Source: Gymnothorax reevesii
Lineage: Eukaryota; Chordata; Actinopteri; Anguilliformes; Muraenidae
Assembly: GCA_029721435.1 (NCBI GenBank)
Contig: CM056574.1
Location: 33,250,001 to 33,314,000 of the forward strand
Direction: 5' to 3'
DNA: 64,000 bases
The position numbers and the translations under genes were made by a program. A model generated the notes under the pieces. The model searched no databases. It saw only the letters and a program-made list of their open reading frames with translations, and was not told the origin of the DNA. Below are positions 11,559 through 21,350 of this stretch, one piece after another. The stretch's first letter is position 1. Each line of letters opens with the position of its first letter.

Positions 11559-12115
11559 AGCGTTTTCAAGTTTTCGTGTGGAACACAAAATTCAAGATGG
11601 CAGCTGTGGTGGCCAACTGGCCATACTGGACATCCGAGTGCCGTCAAAATCGATTGGCTCCTGTAAGTCGACAAGACCAAGCAACAGAGCAAAAATGGTG
11701 TAGATTGACAAAGCCCTTTTCAAGTTATCGTGCAGAATAAAAAATTAAAGATGGCGGCTGTGTCGGCCATACTGAACATCCAAGCACCGCCAAAATCGAT
11801 AGGCTTCTGTAGGTACAGAAGACCCAGCAACATAGCAATTGATTGACTAAAGCGTTTTCAAGTTATCGTGCAGAACACAAAATTCAAGATGGCGGCTGTG
11901 GTGGCCTTACTAAGCATCCGAGTGCCGTCAAATTCGATAGGCTCCTGTAAGTCGACAAGACCAAGCAAGACAGCAAAAATGGTGTTGATTGATGAGGGCA
12001 TTTTCAAGTTATTGTGCAGAATACAAAAACTTACGGGACAAACGGACAGACAGACGGACATCGTACGTGACAACAAATCCCCTCTGCCCCTTAGTCGAGG
12101 CTGAGGGGTAATTAC
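11559..12115 (+). repeat. Degenerate tandem array, unit about 147 bp, with a CAGACAGACGG tail and terminal hairpin
   Basis: Units begin with GCGTTTTCAAGTTATCGTG-like sequence at about 11559, 11713, 11852 and 11998 (spacings near 153, 139 and 146). Each contains the recognisable blocks AACACAAAATTCAAGATGGC and ATCGATAGGCTCCTGTAAGT. The fourth unit is cut short and passes into a tail ACGGACAGACAGACGGACAT, then a potential hairpin with CCCCT and AGGGG arms at about 12078-12108. The same tail-plus-hairpin arrangement occurs elsewhere in this window. Confidence 0.65.
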
Positions 12116-13262
12116 TGTTCCCCTTCATTTTTGCTTGACTTTTAAAACACCTTTTCAATTCCAGAGATACCAAATGGGGATAATACTACGACTATTACTA
12201 CTACGACCAATAGAAAAAAAAAAATAATACCTGTAATCATAATAAATATCATCAATATGACATCAAAAATATGAACAGAGCAAAGTGCACCTATGCAAGT
12301 GTCATCTGAACAGAGCTGTTGCTTCTAGACCCCCGGAAAGATGCATTTTCTAACATCTCAAAGCCTCTATGCCCTCAAGGCATCTGCCACTGTTCAACTG
12401 AACTCACCTCTGTAGACATAAATGCAACAGAAAATCTCCTGAGGGGGCGTGTCTGAATCACAGACACTTGGCCCGCATTTGCGGGGAATGGAGTGCCGAA
12501 CCAGGATCCGTTTTAATGCTTATTGTAGTGCACACAGTCATGATATGGACAAGGGAATTCCAATTGTAGATCAGAGCTCTACAAAGGTCCCAGAGAGTAA
12601 AGATCCCAGTTAGCATGTAAAAGGCGTGAATCCATCAAGCGCTGATTAGTTTCCAGGCTTGAGATTCATTCCATTGCAATTCAGTCAATTAAGGAAATGA
12701 GTTTCAATTAAATTTATTATTGAAAAAATCCTCACCAAACAGAAAGGCCATTTTTCAAATCACAAACTGTCAACCAATTCAAGTCCAGAATTGATCCAGG
12801 TGAAAAGGAATTGGCCCAACTCTACTAGTTCACCCCACAAAAAAGCCAGGTGGGAATTTCTTTGAGGCTAAAGACACCACTGAACATTCATTCAGAGGAC
12901 TAATGGACGAGTCCGATCGAACGAGTGACGAATGGCCGACGCGTGCGTCGGGCGGATGGACGAGGACGGTACCCATGCAGGCTGCTCCGCTTCACTCTGC
13001 ATGAAAGGGCATCACGCGCACTCGTGCAGCTCGGCCGCCGCAGGCTCTGAAACAATCAATAATCCTGACGTGTTTTCGATACGCGCTCCTGCATTTGGAA
13101 AGAGAAAAAAATAATGCTCTGCCCACTTTCAACTGCATTTACTCCCCCGTACGCCCCATGTTGAGAATGTGGAAGTAAGATTGGAGCATGAGAGATGGCG
13201 TGAGTCAGGTAAAAAAACAGGGGGCAGGACAAAAGGAAAGAAATAGGGTCACCATGTCTCGA
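12116..13262. other. No recognised gene; CpG-rich patch at 12900-13080
   Basis: Mostly AT-rich sequence without transposon ends. At 12900-13080 CpG density rises clearly (for example CGATCGAACGAGTGACG and GACGCGTGCGTCGGGCGG). This could be a small CpG island or an enhancer; a 60-codon frame in it has no recognisable motif. Confidence 0.35.
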
Positions 13263-13720
13263 GAAAGCAGTCACAGCGGTCTAGACTATGGCTTGACAGA
13301 GTCTACTCCATGAAACTGATTTTGATATGAAAAAAAAAACAATTCATAGCATATATATATCACTCAGGATGCATTATTTCGCCCTGACATTTTTCAGTTT
13401 AGGTGTAGAGGGTTGCAATGCCTAGAAAAGAAGATGCACAGTTCCGGCAGTCGCAAGCTTCACAGGTTAGAACATACACCCCCTGTCTGGGAGTAACTTT
13501 GCACGAACAGGACACTGAAAAAAGCCTAGCCGCGTCTCAGGAAAGCAGTCACTATGGTCAAGGCTAAGGCTTGACAGGATCTACTCCAGGAAATTATTTG
13601 AAAACATACCTACTACTTGGGATGCCTTACTGGGCACTTTTGTTTTGGAAAAAATATTAGCGAAGAAGTCAGCAAGGCCCAGATACTCTGTAGGGGCAGT
13701 CATAAGCTTCGTGGGTTAAA
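13263..13720 (+). repeat. Diverged tandem duplication, period about 278 bp
   Basis: The block GAAAGCAGTCAC..GG near 13263 recurs near 13541, followed in both copies by CTTGACAG..TCTACTCCA, then a GGATGC segment, then GGCAGTC.(C/T)AAGCTTC.. GGTTA near 13447 and 13696. The copies are considerably diverged and carry different indels. No coding potential is visible. Confidence 0.5.
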
Positions 13721-13797
13721 GTAAACGGGCTGGGCTGTGTGCAGCTACTGATAGGCAGGGCCAGAGCAGAGCCTTTTTCAGCTGTAGCACTGGAAAC

Positions 13798-14466
13798 AAT
13801 TGAATCATGGAGTTACAAAAGGGCCCAATTCCACCAAGGTATTTTTTTCAGGGGAGCATTTTTCTGTTTGCTGTTGATGCTATAAAAGGAAATTTCAAAC
13901 AGCCAAGTGTAACGTGTTTAAGGCCAAACAGAGGTTTATTTAGGCTGAACATGAAGTATACTGCCTGTCACATAAAGTAATGGTAGCACTTGAAACATGG
14001 TGGAGTTGGGCCCTTTTGTAATTAAATGGACAAAATGAAAGGACTACAATGATTTCTCCAATGAAATTTGAACTTTATTTTAAACTACAACATTGCTTCT
14101 GCATAGGGTATGACAGTAGGTCTACTTTACTTCCAAAACTCTGCCAGTGGGCGATCTTTGGTCTTATTTCATCTTCAGAATCGGACATGTGTTGTTTTGT
14201 GGGCGCTTCGATGTTTGAACTGGTGCTGCCATCTAGCGGCCACCAGTAAATTTCGTTGAAGAGGGGCCCAACTCCTGGACTTCAACTCGTTCTTCAACTC
14301 AAAGCTAAAAAACTCACCACAATTAACAGCTTTATGCACTGGAGTTGGGCTTTTCTTCAATTCATTTTCATAGGTCTTAACCCAATATACAAGATAGGCA
14401 GATAACCTGGATTTCTCAAAAGAAAATCATGGAGTTGGGCCCTTTTGTAACTCAATGATTCAATTA
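13798..14466. repeat. Repeat with inverted GGAGTTGGGCCCTTTTGTAA modules
   Basis: The motif GGAGTTGGGCCCTTTTGTAA or a close variant occurs inverted at 13811-13833, direct at 14001-14020, inverted and shortened at about 14261-14276, direct and degenerate at about 14339-14360, and direct at 14431-14450. The outermost pair, with matching ATTGAATCAT(G/T)GAGTTAC flanks, defines termini of a 0.67-kb unit. The first two copies form a smaller inverted pair about 165 bp apart. No transposase is seen. I infer a non-autonomous DNA element, possibly two nested copies. Confidence 0.5.
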
Positions 14467-14916
14467 CAGAAGATCGCATCCAACTTTCAAAGTTCTTACA
14501 ACTTGTGTTTGTGAGCATAGAATCTCATTTTCAATACTATTCAATGTCCTGTGGCCCATTTTTATTTCCTAATAAAAATATTCTCAATCACAAAACTTGA
14601 CAGGTCAAAATTTCCTCGTTAAAATTTCACATTAAAAATTCAGTGTTGTTATACATCAGGCAAAACAAGTTTACAGCCATAATCAAATGATAAAAGGCAA
14701 CAATATATATATCCACTTATGAAAGCCTCAGCCATAACATCAATCACGAGGGGTGGTCTCTTGATTTTCTGCTGATCTACATTTGCCACTCTAACTATGG
14801 GCCTAATTCGCCCTCTAACACAAACTCTAGCTTAAGACGATAGAATACAGAATAAGACAATAAAGAAATAAAGAGTCTGTTAACTCAACAAGAGAGGTGA
14901 TATCTTTTAGTTATTT

Positions 14917-15110
14917 CTTAGTAATACTATGGTATTTTTGGCATAACTATAGTATTATTATAGTTTGCATTGTATAACTAGAGTAGTACTATAGCCATCA
15001 CATCATAACTATAGTATTACCACAGTCAACAGTACCATGATATTACTATGGTCCACACAGCAGTATTGCTGTAGTTTGAATAACTACATATCATGGCGAA
15101 AATACCATCC
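14917..15110. repeat. Imperfect palindromic repeat built from ACTATAGTATTA modules
   Basis: The outer arms GGTATTTTTGGCA (14932-14944) and TGGCGAAAATACC (15094-15106) are inverted. Between them, variants of ATAACTATAGTATTA, itself nearly palindromic, recur at about 14943, 14975, 15005 and 15040. The whole resembles short foldback repeats common in fish genomes. Confidence 0.5.
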
Positions 15111-17492
15111 ATTTACAAGAGGATAACTGTGGCTTGGACAGTAATTGTTCATAGGGATAAAAGCTTAGAAGCAGGGGAAAGGTGGGGCCCAATCTAATAT
15201 TGAGTAGAACAGCATGACAATTATCCTCAGGAGTGAAGTTTACTCAAAAAACATGCTGGAAAACAATAGTAAATGAACACGTAGGAAATGACCCAGTTGA
15301 CTCACTAATCATCGTGCACCAGTCAAACCAGCAGTGAGTGATATAATGCTTACGGCAAAGCACACTCAAAATGCCAGGGTGCTTTATGTGTGGGATCCAG
15401 AAGAACATTTGGTACAACACTCAACCTCTCTCTGCACATCCCTCCCACACTGCACACTCGTTCTGTGCCTCAACCTCCTACACTAGTGCTGCCCCCTGTG
15501 GTGTTCCTGGGGAACTGCAGGGCGAGTGGGATTTGAAGTGCGGGAGTGAAATGCACTTGCAATCTACCTTGTTGGGTCCATATAACAAAAAACCCTCACA
15601 TTCTTGCTCTCATGAGCAAAGGCGTGCAAACAATGTTCAAAGCTTCTAACACAACCAATTTTAAGCATGATACGCTCTCAGTCTCACAGTATTTCTCTCT
15701 CTCTCCCTAAATCATTCTCTCTTTCTTTCTCTCCCCCCTTTCTCTCATGCAAATACGCACCCAAACATGCATTCTCCTGCATATCCACAAAAACACCTGC
15801 ACTGTCTCATTCAACTCTCACGGCACTCTCATACTTAGAAACTTATCTTGCACACTCTCTAATACATTCACCCAATCTGAACACACACACACTCACACAA
15901 ACGCACACACAGTAATGCACTACCAAGAACCCTAATAAAGCGCAGTCAGGTCTATAGCGAAATGCAGCGAACTCCCCACAGAGAAGAACAATAACTGCTC
16001 TAATAACATAGGGCCCTAGCAACAGAAATCCCAAAAGAGTGTTCCTTCAGAAGAGCGGGCACAGGGACAATCCGACGGCCATTTGAGCCGCGGCCTTTTT
16101 GGCCACAGATGAATCGGGCCCCCTTAGCCTCCTTTGGGGCCAGATTTATGGCCGTCTCCCCACATGCCTGGCGATCAGGTGGAGCAGCCATGGTGTCCGC
16201 GCGAAAGGGCTACGGCGGTTGCCAGAGCTACCGTCCTGCTCACTACCCCGTGTTGATTTTCCAACATAAAATATTCCACCAGCTGTCATGCACGGCCGGC
16301 CGCTCGTATTATTGGTCACAAATCCGCTCAAAACCACCCCACCCGAGTCGCACCTCCTCGTAGTCACCCACGAGGTCTCACTTCCTCCTCCGCTGAGATT
16401 GTTCCTGTACTCAGAGGTCTCAAAATGTGCATGAAACAACTAATAAATACATTTCTTTCATTCTTTCAGCTCAGAGGCATGCAGTCTGTTATTTAAAGCC
16501 ACGGAGGAGAGCAACTCAAACATGGAACGATCAGTCAGCATTTCATTTCCTGGTTTTTAAAAAAAATTTTTATGAGGTCACCGTCCATTCTGTTCCGCGG
16601 GGAACAGCTGCTACTGTTCATAATGAGGCTTTTCAGATGTTTTCTCCAGTTGAAGACTCGACAGCCATTAAAATATATTTTATTACCCTTCAACACAATG
16701 AAAAAATGAGGGTCAGGCTCTTTTCTCAGCAAAACATCCCACTCTCTGTCTGTCTGTCTGTCTGTCTGCTCTCCAACCGCAGGCCGGGAAATGACAGTTG
16801 GTTGGTTTGGCATAAACAATCTGGGAAAACTGTTAGTGTTCAGTGAATCTGAAGGGAATTTAAGACCCCTGCGAGAGAGAACAGATTTACAGCAGAACAT
16901 TGGTGACAACAAGGCGTGAGACTTCACCCCCTATCCTCACTCCAAACCCCCCCCCCCCCCCCCCCCCCCACCCGATCCGCCTGCCCCACTCCAGCCCCCC
17001 ACAATCCCAGTCCCCTTGGAAACAGGTGATATTTCTACCGCCACTGTCGACACATGCTGGACTCCCCTGGCAGTCGCTGGCAAGGTCAGAACTGTGTCGG
17101 CAGGCATAAAAGACTTCAAAAAAAGTCTGAAACCGCTCGGCGGCCCTACATGCATGGCTAACTCTGCAGGCAAGAGTTGCTGAAAATATCTTCCTTGCCA
17201 CAAATATTTCATTCCCCCTGACTGCCGATTTCTAACAGTGACCTATCCTAACATTTGTCCCAAGTGGCACATTCCTCTGTAATGGTTTACAAGTCCGTTA
17301 AGATTGCAAACTTGTCATTTTTAGTACAAGAGCACTGGCCTGTGTTAAACACTGCATCTAAAAACCAGAGCTGCCCGAAAACTTGAGATAAAAGTAAATA
17401 TCTTGCTTGACCCTGGTCCTCGGGGCAAACAAGTCGGACAGTCGTAAATCTGACATGAATAACATGGACCAATATCATAAAAGGACAAAATA
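15111..17492. other. No recognised gene; CT/CA-rich tracts, possible conserved GC-rich block, poly-C run
   Basis: CT-rich and then CA-rich simple sequence covers about 15690-15915. A GC- and CpG-richer block at about 16030-16420 (for example GAGCCGCGGCCTTTTTGGCC) has no splice signals or open frame that I can tie to a gene, and might be regulatory. A CTGT tetranucleotide run lies at about 16747-16769. A run of about 23 C residues lies at 16947-16969. Confidence 0.4.
16947..16969. repeat. Homopolymer C run (about 23 nt)
   Basis: An uninterrupted cytosine run, read directly from the sequence. Such runs are unstable and often mis-sized in assemblies. On the minus strand it is a G run capable of forming a quadruplex. 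Confidence 0.9.
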
Positions 17493-18157
17493 CAGTGGGC
17501 TCAAAAATTACTGGCACCCCTCACTGGCAAAGCACAAACAATTCTCCAAAAAATTCTACAAATATATTTACAGAAAAGCTCAAAACAGCAACGTGAAAAA
17601 TTCTGTATAATAATAATGTACTGGTTGCCTCTGTCAGAAGACTGGGACTTGTCCATAGACTTTCCAACAAGACAATGACCCAAAGCACACATCAAGATCC
17701 AAACAGAAATGGTTCTCTGTGTCTGCAAAATCAACGTTCTGCAGTGACCATCTCAATCCAACTGAAAACCTGTGGGCTGAGTTGAAGAGGGAAGTTGATA
17801 AATGCAAACACAAGAATGTGAAGGATCTTGAAAGGATTTGCTTAGAGGGATGGTCCAAAATCTCCCCAAATGTGTGCCTTAACCTTGCCAGAAATTACAG
17901 GAAAAGACTCCATGCTGTAATCCTTACCAGAGGTGGTTGCGCTACGTACTACATGTGTCGATTATTATGAAACCTTAATTTTGTTGAAATTTATCTTGTA
18001 TTAAATGATTATAATTTTAGTTCTTTCCATCGAAACATTAATAGAGTAATGTATTTCACATGCTGGTATATTCCATTACATGATAACTAAATTGTTTTTT
18101 TTTTTGTATTGTTTGTGCATTGCCAGTCAGGTGTGCCAGTAATTTTGAAGCCCACAG
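17493..18157 (+). mobile_element. Internally deleted Tc1-type element with TA flanks
   Basis: The left end CAGTGGGCTCAAAAATTACT, continuing GGCACCCCTCACTGGCAA, matches the right end read inward (CTGTGGGCTTCAAAATTACT, then GGCACACCTGACTGGCAA). TA lies outside both ends (17491-17492 and 18158-18159). At about 665 bp it is less than half of a full element. The 5' part of the transposase gene, including the DNA-binding region and first catalytic Asp, has been deleted. Confidence 0.85.
17662..17970 (+). pseudogene. Tc1-type transposase, C-terminal fragment
   Basis: Reading from 17662, the frame shows the second catalytic region [18 protein letters not shown] and then LNPTENLWAELKREV with the catalytic Glu, ending with the family-typical GGCATYY near 17930-17955. 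The usual [10 protein letters not shown] stretch before the Glu is reduced to CSDHLNP. A stop follows at 17968-17970. The DNA-binding domains and the first catalytic Asp are absent, so this is a remnant. The element ends that enclose it are listed separately. Confidence 0.85.
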
Positions 18158-19116
18158 TATGTATGCTTAAAACAACCCAAAAACAACAATGGGACCATCT
18201 GTGAAAATAGTTTAAAATAGTTGCATAGTTTATTCACCTGTAAGTTCTGGTAACAAGTCCACTCACTCCAAATATAACAATTCACTCCAGCTTTGAAAAA
18301 TTCATCAACACAGTAGGTTTTTATCATTTCTCATAATCTTACCGAACCCATTGTTCTAATGGATAACTCATTTTAGTGATTCATTTCCAAACCTCGAAAG
18401 CATAACTTTGCACTGAACAACTCTAAGCGAACAGCAATCAATTGAAAACAAACATGCATCCATTTGGCAGCTTGACGTTTTATTGGTCATTTGTCTTAGC
18501 TCAATCACCCGCAGAGACTGCTGTAGATAAAGCGAGAGAGATCACTTTCGAGAAAGCACACTCAGGCGTGGAGCTCGACCCTCGCGAAGCCTGATTATCG
18601 CCGTAGATTACACACAAGAGGCGGAGGAATACACACAACACAAGCCATAAAGCGGCATTCCTGCACCTTCTCCATCCCCCGTACTCCCACCGAATACCAC
18701 CCATACCCACCCGATCCTCCCCCCCATCCATCCCTCCATATTTCACTCCCCTCCTGAGCCCAGCACAATTCAACCTGCGGCCTGCGCCTCGTCTGCATCC
18801 TGTTTCGGCAGAAAACACAATAATATCCTCAGCAGGCACTTCGCAGTCCGACCCTACAGGATGTCCCATTGTTCTAACGGCCTCTCCTCAGCTCCTGCTT
18901 GGGGACTCAAACCTCAGCAGAGAGAAAGGAGGGTGTTTTCCTCTCTCCTAAGAGTCCTGTGTAAATGCCAAACGGTGCTCCAGCCCTGAGGAGGAACCGA
19001 GCGGTGAAACCGTGCTTGTGATTAGAGGATGGCACCGCTTCAGAGAGCCCATTGGGCACAGGGGTTCATAATTAGACTGCTTGTTCTTTCCCTCAAGGGA
19101 AGGATTAGACAGAGGG

Positions 19117-19120
<4 letters not shown>
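18158..19120. other. No recognised gene
   Basis: Ordinary sequence with a purine-poor, C-rich patch at about 18655-18790. A minus-strand frame of 122 codons (18501-18869) runs through that patch, is Gly/Arg-rich and lacks any motif; I treat it as chance. Confidence 0.4.

Positions 19121-19153
<33 letters not shown>
19121..19153. repeat. (CA)n microsatellite
   Basis: Sixteen or so uninterrupted AC dinucleotides, read directly. Confidence 0.95.
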
Positions 19154-19157
<4 letters not shown>

Positions 19158-19600
19158 GGTATGCCCACACAGACAAGTACGTTTGTATGGCTATACTTGG
19201 GAGGACATTATATTGACTCGCATTCCACCTCGACGGCCTTTTCCAAAACTTAATCATCAGCAAATTATATCTAACTCCAAATCTAACCTTAATCTTAGCC
19301 TACCTCTGTAAGCATAACCCTGAATTCAACCAATTAGACTACGTGATCGTTTGTGTGGACCAACCAAAATGTCCTCACAACCCCAAATGCCCTCACAACG
19401 TTTATGGTTTCTCAAGAGCTTCTCAGAAGTGTAGCTATACAAGCCCGTACTCACGGAAACACTCACACAGAAACACACACGTGTCTCCCTCCCCTGGCAG
19501 CGCTCGGGGCCTGAGGGACAGATGGCAGTGTGGGTGCCGGGACTGGAGAGATGCCTTCACCCTCCACACAGCCGCTGCCAAACGCTTGTGCATCTGCATC

Positions 19601-20008
19601 CACTCCTCACACACCGACACTGCCAACTGCCCTATTCACAGCCTCCCACACACACGTGTACACACACACACACCCACACACTCCTCACACACCGACACTG
19701 CCAACTGCCCTATTCACAGCCTCCCACACACACGTGCACACACACTCTACTCACACACACCACACACACTCCTCACACACCGACACTGCCAACTGCCCTA
19801 TTCACAGCCTCCCACACACACGTGCACACACACTCTACTCACACACACACCACACACACTCCTCACACACCGACACTGCCAACTGCCCTATTCACAACCT
19901 CCTACACATACATGCACACAGACACTCTACACACACACACCACACACACTCCTCACACACCGACACTGCCAACTGTCCTATTCACAGCCTCCCACACACA
20001 CGTGCACA

Positions 20009-20053
<45 letters not shown>

Positions 20054-20460
20054 AACTCACACACACACACACACCCACACACACACACTCTACTCACACA
20101 CTCCACACACACTCCTCACACACCGACACTGCCAACTGTCCTATGCACAGCCTCCCACACACACACACACACACACACTCATATGCACACTACCCACACA
20201 CACTCACACACCACACACACTCCTCACACACCAACACTGCCAACTGTCCTATTCACAGCCTCCCACACACACGTGTACACACACACTCACACCCACTCAT
20301 ACTGTCAACTGCCTATTTACAGCCTCCCACACACACACATGCACACACACACTCACATTCATGCATTCTCACACACTCACACACTACTCACACACACACT
20401 CACATTCATGCATTCTCACACACTCACAATCTACTCACACACACAGTTTCACACACATGC
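19601..20460 (+). repeat. CA-rich minisatellite, unit about 80-110 bp
   Basis: The core CTCCTCACACACCGACACTG, followed by CCAACTG(C/T)CCTAT(T/G)CACAGC, starts at about 19603, 19681, 19769, 19859, 19949, 20112 and 20220. The core is near-identical in each copy. The spacing between cores is variable-length CA-rich DNA, including a long CA run at about 20009-20050. Long open frames across the array exist in three phases because the unit lacks stop codons. They encode only His/Thr/Pro-rich repeats and are not genes. From about 20300 the array decays into CACTCACATTCATGCATTCT-type repeats. Confidence 0.9.
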
Positions 20461-20674
20461 ATACTCGCGTGCGCACATACACACACCCGTCTGCACCTGC
20501 ACACTGGCCGGCTCACTCCATAAAGCAGCTGTAATGAGCGCTGGTGGGGGCACCTCTCTACCCATCCACACCTCTTTCTCCCCATCTCTCTTCTTCACTC
20601 CCCCATTCTGTTCATGTCCCGACCATCATCTCATCGCCCCGTACCCCCGTCTCCATCTCAGCCTCCCCTCCCAG

Positions 20675-20960
20675 TCCTCTCTCTCCCCCTCCCTCTCTCT
20701 CTCTCTCAGCGCCTCGCTAAGATGAGGGTCGGTCTCTGAATGAGGAATAGATTGCCTGCCCCCAGAGTTCACTCTGGCCCCCCTCCTTACACTGGGGCCC
20801 CGGAGACTGCTGATGAGGCGATAAGCTTGAGGGCCCGTGGGGGGGACGGGACACGGGGGCCAATCGAGGGCTGCGAGGGCACCGAGGAGGGGCCCGACTG
20901 CTCATCGTCAGCCACAGACACGGGTCCGCCAGACTCAAACTGATCACAGATCGACAGCGA
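20675..20960. other. CT-rich run then GC/CpG-rich block
   Basis: A (CT)n-rich tract ends near 20708. It is followed by GC-rich sequence with clustered CpGs (20810-20970, for example GGGGGGGACGGGACACGGGG broken by few A/T). I see no splice-site-bounded frame that I recognise. It could be a small CpG island. Confidence 0.35.
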
Positions 20961-21160
20961 CACGAGTGCAAACCTGCAGCTGTAAAATAATGTCCACACA
21001 GCCCACGGAACAAACCGGAAATGGGTCAAATCATGCACTCGGGAATTTTAAAATAGAAACTGTTTAAAAGCTCATTTAAAAATTTCACAGCAGGAAAGAT
21101 ACAAAAAAGACAGACAGACACATACAGGGACATAAAAAAGGGAGAGACAAACCGAAACAC

Positions 21161-21194
<34 letters not shown>

Positions 21195-21223
21195 CGACAG
21201 AAGCGAGAAAGAGAGAGTGAGAG
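21161..21223. repeat. (AG)n-rich microsatellite
   Basis: A run of AG dinucleotides with a few interruptions, read directly. Confidence 0.9.
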
Positions 21224-21324
21224 GGCTTAGCAAAGTGCTCTTTACAGCAATATATGCTGCCCATACCAGGAGAACAGGATCAGTAATGACCTCAAGGCTC
21301 CTCCATAGATCATGTACCCTATCA

Positions 21325-21350
21325 GGGGAGGGGGGGGGGGGGGGGGGGGG
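21325..21350. repeat. Homopolymer G run
   Basis: Twenty-one consecutive G residues preceded by GGGGA. It is capable of forming a quadruplex, and its length may be unreliable in the assembly. Confidence 0.9.

Noticed and set aside
18501..18869. 122-codon minus-strand open frame
   Set aside because: Gly/Arg/Trp-rich product of a C-rich patch, with a second phase also open; no motif and no splice signals.
19601..20460. Regularly repeated 40-bp cores resembling a CRISPR-like layout
   Set aside because: Spacers are CA simple sequence rather than unique sequence, the repeat is not palindromic, and the context is vertebrate; it is a minisatellite.
19343..20725. 460-codon and two overlapping ~333-codon plus-strand open frames
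   Set aside because: They run through the CA-rich minisatellite, where all three phases lack stops; the products are only His/Thr/Pro/Ser repeats. Three long overlapping frames in one strand argue against any being a gene.
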